Shown here: positions 1 to 11,699 of the stretch, piece by piece
Layout of the letters: each line of letters opens with the position of its first letter
Position numbering within the stretch: the first letter of the stretch is position 1
Source: Mangifera indica
Lineage: Eukaryota; Streptophyta; Magnoliopsida; Sapindales; Anacardiaceae
Assembly: GCF_011075055.1 (NCBI RefSeq)
Contig: NC_058153.1
Location: forward strand, 10,726,001 to 10,790,000
Length of the DNA: 64,000 nucleotides
Direction of reading: 5' to 3'
Translations under genes and position numbers: made by a program
The notes under the pieces: generated by a model
The model's database searches: none
Seen by the model: the letters and a program-made list of their open reading frames with translations, nothing else
What the model was told of the DNA's origin: nothing

Positions 1-3000
1 GAGATACTTATGTAGACCTATGTAGCTTTTGTGTGTATTAAGGTTATTCCACCTGAAGTGGGCGAACTTCTTTATTATGATTAACCATTTGTGATGACAT
101 ATCGTCCTGTTTAACATCCATGCTATTTTATGATATAGGAACTTTATCAAGCTCCACCACCTCCTACTGATTCTCTTGAGAATAAATTCCTTTTCAAGAA
201 ACACGTCAATACGAGCAATAAATACTTTTTACTCCTCTAGGTGGTAAAAGCGATATCTCTTAATAACGTTTAAATACCTCATAAAAACACTTTTTGGACA
301 TAGCATTTAGCTTGTTTAAAGTCAATTTCTTGGTATAAGCTTCACAATCCTAAATCCTCAAGTAATCTAGATTGAGTTTTTGCCTAGTCCACAACTCGTA
401 TGGAATTTTATCCATAGAGATGAGACATGGTTTAGTGTAAAGGCAATAGTTTATAGGGCATGACCCTAGAAAGACATGGGTAGATCAATAAAATTCATCA
501 TAGACCTGACCATTTCCATTCAGGTCTTATTTTCTGTTCAGATACATCATTTTGTTGTGGAGTACCAAGAGGACTAAGTTGAGATACTATCCTATTTTTC
601 AGGTATTATCTAAATTCAGCACTCGATCACTTCAGAGGATTTTAATTTGTTTCTATTGTTGTTTTTCTACTTCATTCTTGAATTCTTTAAATTTATCAAA
701 ATATTCAAACTTATATTTTATAAACAACACATAGTCATATCTACCGAAGTCATCAGTAAATATGACAAAGTAGACTTCTTTATATCTACTATGTATTGTC
801 ATGGGCTCACACATATTGTTGTGTATAATCCCTAATAGTTTAATTGTCTTTTCATTATGACCAATAAAGGGTGTTTTGGCTATCTTACCCAATAAACATG
901 ATTTGCATTCATCATATGACTGAAAGTCAAATGATTGTAAAATTTTTTATTCAAAAAGTCTTAATATATGTTTTGATCCTTTGTGTCTAGCCTACAATCC
1001 CATAGATATGTGGTATTCAAATCGTTTGATTTTAATCATTTATTATTTTATACATTGAGAATTTCATTATCTAATTTTAGAATTTATAAACCATTAGTAA
1101 TTCAGTTGTTTTATAGAAAATATTATTTAAATTGATGGTTGTAATATCACTAGCAATAAAAAATGAATATTTCTCTTTATCTAAAATAGACAAAGAAACT
1201 AAGTTTCTAGAAACAGAAGGTATATAATAACAATTTTTTTAATTCTAAAACTAGTCTGGTGGAAAACCTAAGATAATAAATACTTGTGGCTAATGCAACA
1301 ACACATGCTTTATTTCTAACACATAGGTCAACCTTTCCTTTAGTGAGAAAAAAACTCTATTGTAGTCCTTACATATCAGAACAAATATGAGAACCATATC
1401 TTATGTCTACAACTCAAGAAAAATAATAGTTTATCTCAATGACAAACATACCTGAAATAGAGGCTTCAACTGTCTTCTTTTTCTTTTTCTCTAAAAAGAT
1501 ATTTCAATGTCTCCTCTAGTGACCTGTTTTGCCACAATAGAAACAAATAACATTTCCCTTCCCCATACCACTTGTAGGTTGAGTTGCAATATTAGGTTAC
1601 TTCTTTGCTTTGGGTTTAAGCTTAGCCTTAGCCTTAGCCTTGACTTTTAATGTTTAATCTTTAACCACAAGTAAATTAGTCGAAACTACTTTTCATACTT
1701 CTTGTTCAACCTGCCTAAGCATATACAATAACTCTTTAAGTATTTTCTCCTTTTTGTTTAGGTTAAAATTAATAATAAGGTTAGTCTATGATTTAAGGAG
1801 GGATTTTAGCACCAGGTCAATGACAAACTCATTGTCTATGATAAAGCTCAAGTTCGCCAACCGCTCAATATAACCAATCATTTTGAGCATATGAAGGTCA
1901 ACTTGTCCTTCTTTAAAGAGTTTGCAATCGAACAACACACTTGACATCTCATATCGTTAAGTGACATAGAAGTCAACATGAGATACTGAACTTTCACAGA
2001 GTTATCAAGATGCTTATTATTAAAAGTATCTTTTTCCTCTTAGGTGGCATTAGGACTAGGCTTAAGGGGCAACAACCTTTCAAGGATATACAGTCTCTTC
2101 TCTTGACATAGAATAATTTGAAGATTTCTATACCAATAAGTGAAGTTGCTCCTAATAAGCCTATTTTCTTTTTGAAAAATTGATCAATATGTTAGGTTTG
2201 ACACGGTGATTATATTATCTATGACTTACAAATAAAAGAATCAGTAATTTTATTTAATTGTTAATTTTCATTTTAATTACAAATTTAATAATTAAAATGA
2301 TCTCATTATTTTTCTCAAACTAATAGCCCTCGTCATTGAACTTAAGAAGTTTCGGTAAACTTCCTAGACCAAGATCCCATTGTATTAATTCTCTCCTTCA
2401 TTTTGGCAAACAAGCTCAAATTAATCGAATAGATAAATTTCAAATTAATCACTAAAAGCCCATAATCTCAAGTCAGGTGTTACCCTAACAAATCATGCAA
2501 CCTCAAATGTGACTCTCGGTATCAATATAGTAGTTACTACATATCTCTTTGCATTGACAAATGCATTCCCTACTTATGCCTCTAATATACTTCACCTTCC
2601 ATTTGAAGAATAAACAAAGTATATAAGTTAAGTCAGACCTAACATGATCATCACCTAATTTTCCACTTGGTAGAATTGTACCCTTTGCTTTGGCAAACAA
2701 GGTTCCAACAAACATGGGCTTAATTAGGGCATCATGTTAGAAAGGATTACTTAAATCTTAGACTTAATATTTAAGTTGAGGGTTTTTTTATTTGCTTTCA
2801 TTAGGTTTAAAGCTACATGTTAGGTGATATTTGTAAAATAAAATCTACACATACATTCTACAACGTAAAATAAAAATATGTCAGTACACAATCATAACTA
2901 ATATCAAACCCCTTGAGCTAAGAGGAATTTGACTAGTCAACCTAGGTGAACCTTCATATTTGAGTCTTCGCACTTATCCTTTTGTCTCTAGTCTTCAATT

Positions 3001-3521
3001 ATTATAAAACTTTGTTTCCTAGTCACAAAATTTTAAGAAAATAAAAACAACCTAATCTAAAAGAAGAAAGGGGATAAAAGCAGGGCGTGCAGCTAAAAGG
3101 AGTTTAACCGGTCAACCTAGGTGAATCTTCATCTTCAAGTCTTCGTGCTTGTCATTTCGTCTCCAATCTTCAATTATATATGACTTTATTTTCTAGTTAT
3201 AGAATTCTAAGAAAATAAAAACAACCTAATCTAAAAAAAGAAAGAGGATAAAGGAAAGGCATGTAAACCCTATTTTGGAATTACAACCCAAAAATTAAAC
3301 CTACAATATCAATAAAACTTACACAAAATTAAGAAATCATCACTCAAAAATTTAACACAGTTTATGTTGTATATGATACTCAAAAAATTGCACAATAACA
3401 TGATTTCAATTCATCTTTTATCAATTTTAATAGTTTTAATTAATTTGATTACATGCAATCAACATATAAAATTAACAAAACTAATAGCAAATATATATTT
3501 TCATGAAAATACGCTAAACAA
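1..3521 (-). mobile_element. Ty1/copia retrotransposon internal region, decayed
   Basis: Internal part of a copia-type LTR retrotransposon read on the minus strand and cut off by the window start. Reading leftwards from the LTR there is a leader, then gag, then integrase. The gag trace at about 2080-2170 carries the phrase WYRNLQIILCQEKRLYIL, typical of copia capsid. A zinc knuckle near 1500-1560 reads CFYCGKTGH. Integrase traces include IHNNMCEP and FVIFTDDFGRYDYVLF at 653-892, and IPYELWTRQKLNLDYLRI at about 320-420, the conserved end of copia integrase. Many stops and frame changes separate these pieces, so no working polyprotein is encoded. Family assignment is secure; the lineage within copia is not. 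Confidence 0.85.
2916..3265. repeat. Tandem duplication, two units of about 175 bp, in the copia leader
   Basis: Two diverged direct copies, 2916-3090 and 3091-3265. Both contain AGCTAARAGG, then GTCAACCTAGGTGAA, then AAGAAAATAAAAACAACCTA, in the same order and at the same spacing. The duplication lies between the primer binding site and gag of the minus-strand copia element, so it is leader rather than coding sequence. Confidence 0.8.
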
Positions 3522-3534
3522 TGGCTTTGATACC
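3522..3534 (-). other. Primer binding site of the minus-strand copia element
   Basis: On the minus strand this reads GGTATCAAAGCCA, close to the initiator-methionine tRNA site TGGTATCAGAGC used by plant copia elements. It lies two bases inside the LTR end at 3537, which fixes the orientation: the LTR to its right is the 5' LTR and the element runs leftwards. Confidence 0.75.
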
Positions 3535-3536
3535 GC

Positions 3537-5366
3537 TGTAGGGTTTTTAGGTTACTGATAACTGGCAGTTCAGTGAAATTTAAAAATTTTAAAATCAAAC
3601 AAGCTTGGAAAACCTTAATCAGGATAACCGTTTTAAAACATATATTCATGAATATGCAAAACACTCATAGGGTATTTTAGATTTATACCTACGTTGATAG
3701 CTCCTCCGAATCTTCAGGTGACTTGAGACCAAATGCTATCCAACACTTAAAAAGCAGTGTCTTGGTATCCACATGAAGCACGAACACAAGTAGAGAAAAT
3801 TCAGGCAAATGGGTAGTTAGGGCTCTTGACTGAACTCTCGGTATTCATGGGAAGGAGAAAAACAGAGGAACAACAATTAAGTTTCACTCGTGCAACTAGT
3901 GTATTTTGCAAAAAATTTATGCCTTTTATTTTATGTGTTCAAATGTCCAAGTACGCCTAGAATTCCAAACACATATGACACCTTTAACACATATGCACGA
4001 CTAGCATGTAAAATGCCCAACCAACATGTTTCACTTGCACAGTTGGCAACTTAACCCCTTTACCATATATGCACGACTAGCATGTAAAATGCCCAACTAA
4101 CATGTTTCACTTGCAAGTGTGCCGACCGGCAAGTTTAATTGCTTACATGGCTAACACACTTAAATGTGCTGACCGACAAACTTTAACACTTGCAAGACTT
4201 TATTTCATGGTACTAGTCGTTATCATGTATTTGCATGGCTGACACTATCATACCAAGTGCACAAGTGACACTTAGTCAAGGCATAATCAAAATCAAGTCC
4301 TTTCAACCCATTGGGAAAATTCAGTCCACTCGTAATCTTTCTCTCGACCTTAAACACTAAGATTGTCAACAAATAATCTATTCGTCTGAGTTTGATTCAA
4401 CTCATTTATGCGTATGACTTATAAGCTTTATATCGAATTAGTAGTATCAGAATTTAGAGTGACTTTGGACATAAACCAAAATTAGCCTTTAGCAAAACAT
4501 CATAGTCACTAGAACGACAGAGTGCCAATAGATATCTTTTAAACTTTTACATCATTACAGTTACATGAATTTAATTCTTTTGTTAACCAATATCTCTTAA
4601 GGTTGAGACATAAAAATGTGGTTATCTTAGTGATTCCTCGGTATGAACTGTCACACATTAATAACTAATATGGATTAGGCTACAAGCTCATCCTACTATG
4701 AACACAAATTTAAGTAGTTATAGATGTGTTTTAGTATTCTTATGTGAGATATCTTATCTTGTGCTTAAGAATGGAGAATCATTTTTCAATCAACCATAGT
4801 CATTACTACCTTTATAGTTACTCTAATTATGACGACATACTAGGTAGTGTTAAACCATACTGATCTTTATACGAGACGGTTTGATGACCTTAAGTCAAAA
4901 GATCACATGTATATATGATATTCAGAGGATTTATTCCATTGACATTAGCATAACCATACATATGGATATTCTCTTATCTGATTAGTCCAATAAATACGTC
5001 TACAATGTGCACCCATGTGTTGTACCAATGTCTACAATAGCTTTAATATGTGAGAACTGTCGCTACTTTTGATAGGGTCGTTTAACAGTATGATAATCTT
5101 ATCATCATTACACGTGCTCTTATTCATTGCAATGTTAGGATTACGAATATTTCTAAAATGCCCACTAAGTCTGCAAATAGGGTTCTCATAATCAGTCGTC
5201 CAATCCTCTTGTCACAGTTTTACCATTCTAAAGACATGTTATTTGCATAATTATATAAATAGTCAGCATATGAATTAAATAACAAACAATCATTTTATTA
5301 ATTACTAATTTAAAATTAGATCTATAAATATCAAATTCGATTGACTCTAAGACACTTACCCTAACA
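3537..5366 (-). mobile_element. 5' LTR of the minus-strand copia element
   Basis: Roughly 1.83-kb LTR. On the minus strand it starts TGTTAGGGTAAG at 5366 and ends CCCTACA at 3537, giving TG...CA ends next to a primer binding site. A diverged relative occupies 14146-16026 and shares scattered blocks, for example around 5090-5160 versus 15760-15830. Near its middle (3991-4119) a 53-bp segment beginning ATATGCACGACTAGCATG occurs twice, 76 bp apart. The matching 3' LTR would lie beyond the window. Confidence 0.75.
3991..4119. repeat. Direct repeat inside the copia LTR
   Basis: Two nearly identical 53-bp copies (3991-4043 and 4067-4119) begin ATATGCACGACTAGCATG and end TTTCACTTGCA. The spacing is 76 bp. 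It may be a small replication-slippage duplication within the LTR. Confidence 0.8.
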
Positions 5367-5529
5367 ACTTTTATTTAATTAAAAATATAGGAAGAAAAGT
5401 AACATGATAGATTTGTTTCACTAGGTTTACACACACACACCCCAACCATTTTCTCTTCTTGTTCATCTATATAGAAAACAAGTTGAAAAGGTGGAGGCTC
5501 TTACGATGAATTTAATTTGATTTAATCAT

Positions 5530-8500
5530 TCATTTTCTGAAACTTGACACTGGCTTTAGTCCATGTTTGATTGCAGCTTTCCAAACTAAATCGATTTTGT
5601 CAACATCAATTGCCCCAACTTCATTGTGCTCCCATCCTTCCAAGAAATGAACCACTCCTCCTGCATGGCATGCATGGACAACTCCTCGATCCATCGTATA
5701 CTATTCCAACAAATTAAAAAAAAATGCCAATCAAAATGTTATTTAGATACATAGTTAGATATAACAATAGTTAGTGTCAAATATTTTAATCTTTGTCCCC
5801 GTCCTTGCAGGGAAAATCTTTCTCTGTCCCCATCTTATCTTTGATACGAAAATGACAGAGAACCTCTATCCCCTCCTAAAAGGGAAAATTTTGTCTTCTT
5901 TTTCCTTCTATCCCTACTGGAAAATTCCCACACTTTCCTTTTCTCATCTTTACTAGAAAAATAGTAGAAAATTTATTAGGTTTCAGTAATAATTCAAAAT
6001 TTTTAAGAGTAGTACAATACTAAGGGTTTATGGAATATAAAGAGGAAAGGACGGACCAAGGAAGGAATGGGTCAGGGATATATTTATCCCCATCCATGCC
6101 CCATCCATAATTATAAGGATTTAAGTCATTCCCATCCTTATCTTTATCAGGAATTCTCTCTCCATTCAAGGAGGGATGAGTCAAAGATCCTATTTTGCAA
6201 ATCAAATTATTATCTCTATTCATTATCCTGAGCTTCCATATCAGGAAAGCATCCTGAACTTGGTTGGTTACCTCACAGCATCCGAGCCCTTCAACATCAT
6301 CAGGCAATTTCATGGCAGCAAGATCGCCGTAAGTGCAGTCTTTTCTGAAATTAAGAATTGGTGGAACCACAAACTGGTGAAAATGTGCTCCAGATGGAGC
6401 CCAAGTTTGCTCTCTTGGTGTAATCCACTTGCCCACTATCCAAGTCTGAAATTGGTGACCAAATTATAGTACTTTGCAATTACATTAAATCATAAATTAA
6501 TGCAAAATTTTACAGTTTCATTATTGGTATTATGATAATATTATAACTCACCTTACAATTTCTTGCTGCCTGGTATTTTGTTACTTGAACAAGGTAATTT
6601 TGACAATCCACAGGAGCCTCCTTTTGAATTTTTTGGAATCTTTCAGTGGATAATGTCAACATCTGCAGAAAATTTCAGCTCATTAATTTGTTAGTTTTGT
6701 CAGAAAAAGCTCAAGGAACCCCACATCTGCATCTGATTCAAAGAAAATAACAGGGCAAAAGCCAGTGGAAGGACCATAATTAATGTATTAATTTCATGCT
6801 TCGACCACTTATTGGAGTGTTCTACAAGTAAATTAAAAACTGTTGCGTTGTTGAGAATTAATAAATGCGAATTCAACTACATTTAATTGCAAATGTGTCA
6901 GTATTCAAACATTGTACCTAAATATCATGAGTTGGTATGTTCGTCTTAACTCAGTCCTACGTTAGCATTTTGCAATAGACTAAATTCAATTTGATTAAAA
7001 AGTAGTTTGAATTTTATTGAATAGATAAAATTTTTTGGAATATTATTTTAATATTTATTTAAATAATTCATTAGTCTAACGATCAATTCAACCAATCAGA
7101 GTGAGAAGGATATAAGTCATTGGCAGATTCAGACCTGAAAACATTGACTCAAAAGTAAGCAAACGATATTACTTGATTTATTTACCAAGAGCTAACATTT
7201 TCTTTAGCTTTTAACCATTGAAATAAAATTTATAAAGAAAGATTAAGCTAGGGCAAAATTTACCAGGACTTTAACTCTCCTTCTGCAAAGGTAAAGAGCA
7301 ATAGCTCTTCCAAGCTTTGAAGTAGCTCCTGTTAAAAACACTTCTTTAACATCCTTCGGAATTTCATTCAAAATGACAGCAGCAGTCAAGGTATTTCCAT
7401 GAACAACTCTAACTTTCAGGTTTGGATGTTTGTCCACGAATAGGGTTCCACCTCCATTGAGAGACTCATTCTGCATACATAAAATCAATCACTCATTCAT
7501 CGATCAATTGAAAGAACGTTCAATTAAACAATCCTATACAAACATGGTGAAACTTTTCTTAGGTACAAATTTAACTAAGTTGTTCAAGGTAGATCTAGTT
7601 CTTCAGTTCTCTACAATTATTTATACATTCTAACAAATAAACTTAGGCCAAAGGACTATTTCCCACCCTAGTTTTAATTCAATCTAAAAAGTATATTCCT
7701 AGCAGATGAAAAACTCAAACACCCACTCATCTTTAAACATTCGTTAAAATTATCATTAAACATGAAGACAAAATTTTCATTTAACAATAATATTAAAAAA
7801 TATATAATTTTATCTCATTTTTTTCTCAGGTTTTGAAAATTAATATTTTAGACCTCAACTTTGAAAAAGTGAGACTTTTCCCTTCAAATCTTTAGGTTTT
7901 TTTCTTCATCCCTCCCTTCAGCCACTATCGTTGGCTAAAGGCCCTAAAGTTTGCCGGATGACGAGCGTCATCCAAATCTGGATGACGCTTGTCATCTTTC
8001 ATTGGATAATATAGTGTCGACCAATTTGGATTACGCTCGTCGTCCTTGGACGACAATTGTTGTCCAGAGGACAACCTCTGGACAAAGATGACTCCTTTGT
8101 CTATTGTAGGGTTGTCGTTCACCAGTGGAAGTGGCTGGATTCTAGGTTTGGTATCCTAGGGGGGAAAGTGAATTTTTCAAAATTTAATCTTGAGAAAAAT
8201 TATTAGTTTTTCAAACCAAAAGAGAAAATGAGATATAATTTTAATTATTTTAATATTACTAATAAAATGACAGTTTTACTCCATAACTCAAAAAAAATAT
8301 TTGTAGATATATCTTGGATAAATATTTAGATTTTTTATCTATCTCAAATAGATATTTGTCATTTCACCAAAACTTGGGTTGGAAATAGTCTTTGACCATA
8401 AACTTATTATTAGTTAAACACAGGCAATTAAAAGAGACAGATTGATTTTAAAGGACAATGAATGATGACACACTGGTATGTCTGATACAGTGAAGCTATA

Positions 8501-10788
8501 AAAGGTCCACTTTCATTTAACTGTCCATAAATTTTAAGTCTTCCAACTACCGTTTCAAAATACTTGCCGAAATAATTAATTATGCAGACCTTATTCAATG
8601 CAGCAAGGCTAATGACTTTAACCCCTAGTTTATCGGCCCTCAAAATCGCCTGCTCTATCAGATTATTGATGCCTTCTCTTGCAAATGGCAAGAAATACTG
8701 CAAAAATTAGATATAAAAAGAATGACCATAATTGATGTAAAATTTTCGATAATAAAATATAAGATTAACATATTTAGGGTTTACGTGAAAGCCATATCGA
8801 GGCACAGCCCAAGTTTGGTGCAATCGGCCTCTGAGATAATAGAAGGAAACTAAGAAAGTTTTTGAGCATGCCCACATGAGAAGCATATACATGAAAGCAA
8901 CTGGCCAGAGTGGGAGTAAAAAGGAGACAGTTCTGCAGGGTAATGAAGACATAGTTCGAAGAACAAATGGCACGTGCATAGAAGCTTGAATATCCACAAC
9001 ATGTGCGAGGAAAACAAAATCTGGTGCCCTCCCATTTTTCCCTGCTTAAATGAGAAAAATCAAAGGCAAAATTCGTTATTAGTTAGTCAATTCAATCGCT
9101 CTTTCTGGTACTTGAAGGAAGGAATGAATGAAATGGCTTCAAGTTTCAACCGTCAAAAGTTTTGGTGAAGTTTTGTAGGTGAAACAGTACCTGAAGCTAA
9201 AGAAATTTCTTTATGTTGCTGCCAAGATTTAGCATTAAGAGTGTTCCCCATGGCATCAAATAGAGGCATAAAGAGGCAGAAATTGGAGTCCATCTCTGTG
9301 TGATGCAGGCTGTGGTATCTGCCATATGCACAAAATCAATAAGCCAATAGAAATAATTTTATAAAAAATCACACATCCTGAGTTTATGAATTAATGTGCC
9401 TGCAAAATCATTTACTTTTTTGTATGTATTTACATTATTTTCCATTTGCTTTCCTAGCTATTTTAACCATATGGGTGATATGATGCTATGAAAATAGAAG
9501 TGCCTCACAAAATAATGAACCATATAATTAGCTTCAAATGACTGGAAAAAACAACATGATGATTGAGAAGGTTACTTATATCAAAAATCAAATTAGGTTT
9601 TATAATTACGGTTTTATAATTACTTGGAGCCGGTCCATTTTAAGCATAAGATTATATATTGCTAGATTTAGAAACTTGAACTAAATCTAGATAAACAAAA
9701 TTGTAGATTATACATGAAACTTAGAAGCTTTGAAATGAATTAAATCATGGCACTTGCTTATGAAAAATAAAATACTTACGTGGGGGTATAGATAAGATAT
9801 CGAAGAATTGGTAGGGACTCAAACAATTTATGTGAAATAATTTCAACATTGGAATGCCCCATAGATCTTAAGAAATCAAAGACTATAATATATCCATAAA
9901 TCAAGCTTATTGATCCATATCCCATTAGTGAAGATCCAAGAATTGGAATTGCAATTATTACACTTAATGCTAGATGCTCTAGAGGAGTTGCATGCCCAGC
10001 TGCATATGAAAAAAAATCATTTAATTAGTTTAACTACATATGATATCGTCACATAATCTAATTTAATTTACTGATTTTACCTGATACTGCCTGAGGTACT
10101 GGAGATGAATGGTGGAGAGAATGGTAACTGGTGAAAAGGTAATTTTCATGGGAAAATCTGTGTACATAATAATATAAAGGCTCTGAAACTGTGACATGCA
10201 GAATCAAGGCTGCAATAAACCCTTTTGTGTTCCATATGGAAAGGCTTTCAAGGCAAGGGAAGAAGTAATAGACCATGGCTGCTACTAGAGCATGAAGAAG
10301 AATAAAATTATCCCTGAAAAAAATTAGAAAAAAAAAAATCAATACCATCAATAAAATAGAAAAAAATCAAAGAAGAAAGAATGATGGTTGATGTAAATAT
10401 AATTACCAGTTCCATTCACTGTCAATCTGCTTAAAATCAATTCCTTTTTTAATAATCTGGCGGTTTCGAGTGAAAAAAAGCATGTTACTGAAGGTGTTCC
10501 AGTATATATGAGTGAGACCTCTAACTAATGATAAGATGAGAATATGAATACACCAATATTCAATTTTTGAGTCCTCTTGCATCCTTGAATGTAACACTTT
10601 TGCAGCAAATAGTCCATAAAGCACATACTTCACAATGCCAAAAAAAAGATAAAAATAAAACAATTTTGTTAATAAGACTTGAAATCCAAGGCATAAAACA
10701 GAGATTTTATTTTTAAAAAAAGAAAAAATTATACCTTGAAAATGCCTAAGTTCTCCCATGGCCAAGTTGACAATGGAGCAAAAACCAT
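5530..10788 (-). CDS. CER3: CER3/WAX2-like very-long-chain alkane biosynthesis protein
   Basis: Eleven exons join in phase to 627 aa: 10788-10735, 10627-10407, 10313-10081, 9999-9780, 9318-9191, 9041-8785, 8697-8590, 7470-7264, 6662-6552, 6445-6272 and 5700-5530. Known members are about 630 aa. The protein starts [18 protein letters not shown] and ends KPVSSFRK. The N-terminal half is a multi-pass fatty acid hydroxylase-like domain with histidine clusters ([23 protein letters not shown]). The C-terminal half is the WAX2 domain ([43 protein letters not shown] wording with A for [25 protein letters not shown]). In Arabidopsis, CER3 acts with CER1 in the endoplasmic reticulum to turn very-long-chain acyl-CoAs into cuticular alkanes. 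Wording such as [16 protein letters not shown] favours CER3 over CER1. The acceptor of exon 2 (GAAG) and the donor GTCTGC of exon 7 are weak but keep phase. The gene appears intact. Confidence 0.93.
7646..8397. mobile_element. Miniature MULE-like element in a CER3 intron
   Basis: 752-bp element with inverted ends: GGCCAAAGGACTATTTCCCA on the left, and GGTCAAAGACTATTTCCAAC as the reverse complement of the right. It is flanked by a perfect 9-bp direct repeat ATAAACTTA (7637-7645 and 8398-8406), the duplication length made by Mutator-type transposases. It lies wholly inside the intron between 8590 and 7470, so CER3 coding sequence is untouched. The interior (about 7950-8110) has short self-complementary GATGACG and GTCGTCC blocks. 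No transposase is encoded. Relatives lie at 11217, 24736 and 26527. Confidence 0.85.
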
Positions 10789-10919
10789 TTTTTTTTTTCT
10801 TTTTGGCTTCACCAAGAGCAATGAATCTTCTCTAGTTGATATCTAGCCAAGATATAAACTAACTCTATATAAACTTATCTTTTGTGAATCTCCCAGCTCT
10901 CCAAGAAAGAAAAGAAAGC

Positions 10920-10927
10920 TATATATA
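10920..10927 (-). promoter_or_regulatory. Candidate TATA box of the CER3-like gene
   Basis: TATATATA on the minus strand lies about 132 bp upstream of the start codon at 10788. A second TATA-like site (TTTATATAG on the minus strand, about 10863-10872) is closer, about 80 bp upstream. Either would give a short 5' leader. Only position and composition support the call. Confidence 0.45.
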
Positions 10928-11216
10928 GAGAGAAATGAAGATAGAAAGAAAGAAATTAAGAAGCGTTAAAGGGTTGACATACATTTCAAATTACTATCAG
11001 GAGTCTTAATAATCTAGTAACTTTGTTTTCAAAGTATTTTTTTCTAAAAATATCTGGGGAAGGTGATGATGAATCATGACGAAAAAGCTGCATATTTTGA
11101 CCTGTAACGTGTTGAAATATCTCTCCCAGTACCTTGACAGGGCACAGCTGTTGTGACGGCCCAAGAAATTAATCCGCTGTATGGTTGGGAGAGTGGGGTA
11201 GTTGGTTGAAATCTTT

Positions 11217-11690
11217 GGCCTTAAATGGTTATTCCCCACCTAATGTTTGATGCAAACCTAATTTTTGATCTGTTAACTATCCAAAATTTAAATATTCATC
11301 TATTCATTAAATTTTATTATTAGGGTAAAACATTATTTAAAAATTTTATTTAAATTTATATTTTAAATTACCCTCAAATTTTTAAATTTTTATTAATGTC
11401 TCCTAATTCATATTTTCCAAGTTTAAAAGCTCACTCACCCCCCAAAAAAAAAATTTAAGGTTGCAAAACTCTCATTTTTTATAATAAATTCCCCCCCCCC
11501 TAAGTGTTAAAAAATCTCAATTTAACCCCTATTCAACTTCAATTTTCATTTCTTCATTTTCGATGACCAACGGCTATTACTAGCTGTCAACTCTCTCCCT
11601 CTCATCTTATTGATTGACTAGCCTTCCCTCTCCAAGAAGACGGGATAGAGAGAGGCAACAACTGGTTTTAGCGATTGGTTGCCAGAAATT
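11217..11690 (+). mobile_element. Truncated copy of the GGCCAAA miniature element
   Basis: Left end reads GGCCTTAAATGGTTATTCCC followed by CACCTAATGTTTGATGCAAA, matching the left end of the element at 24736. The interior shares its order of motifs: a C-rich run, a 'tttcaacttcaattttcat'-type stretch and a GAGAGAGG block. The right inverted end is missing. Sequence related to copia gag starts near 11700, so the copy is broken there. Confidence 0.6.
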
Positions 11691-11699
11691 ACCATATGA

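Noticed and set aside
8428..8590. Continuation of the open frame past CER3 exon 7 ([17 protein letters not shown])
   Set aside because: Family proteins go directly from SLAALNK to NESLNGGG, which is encoded by the next exon at 7470. The reading past the donor is intronic.
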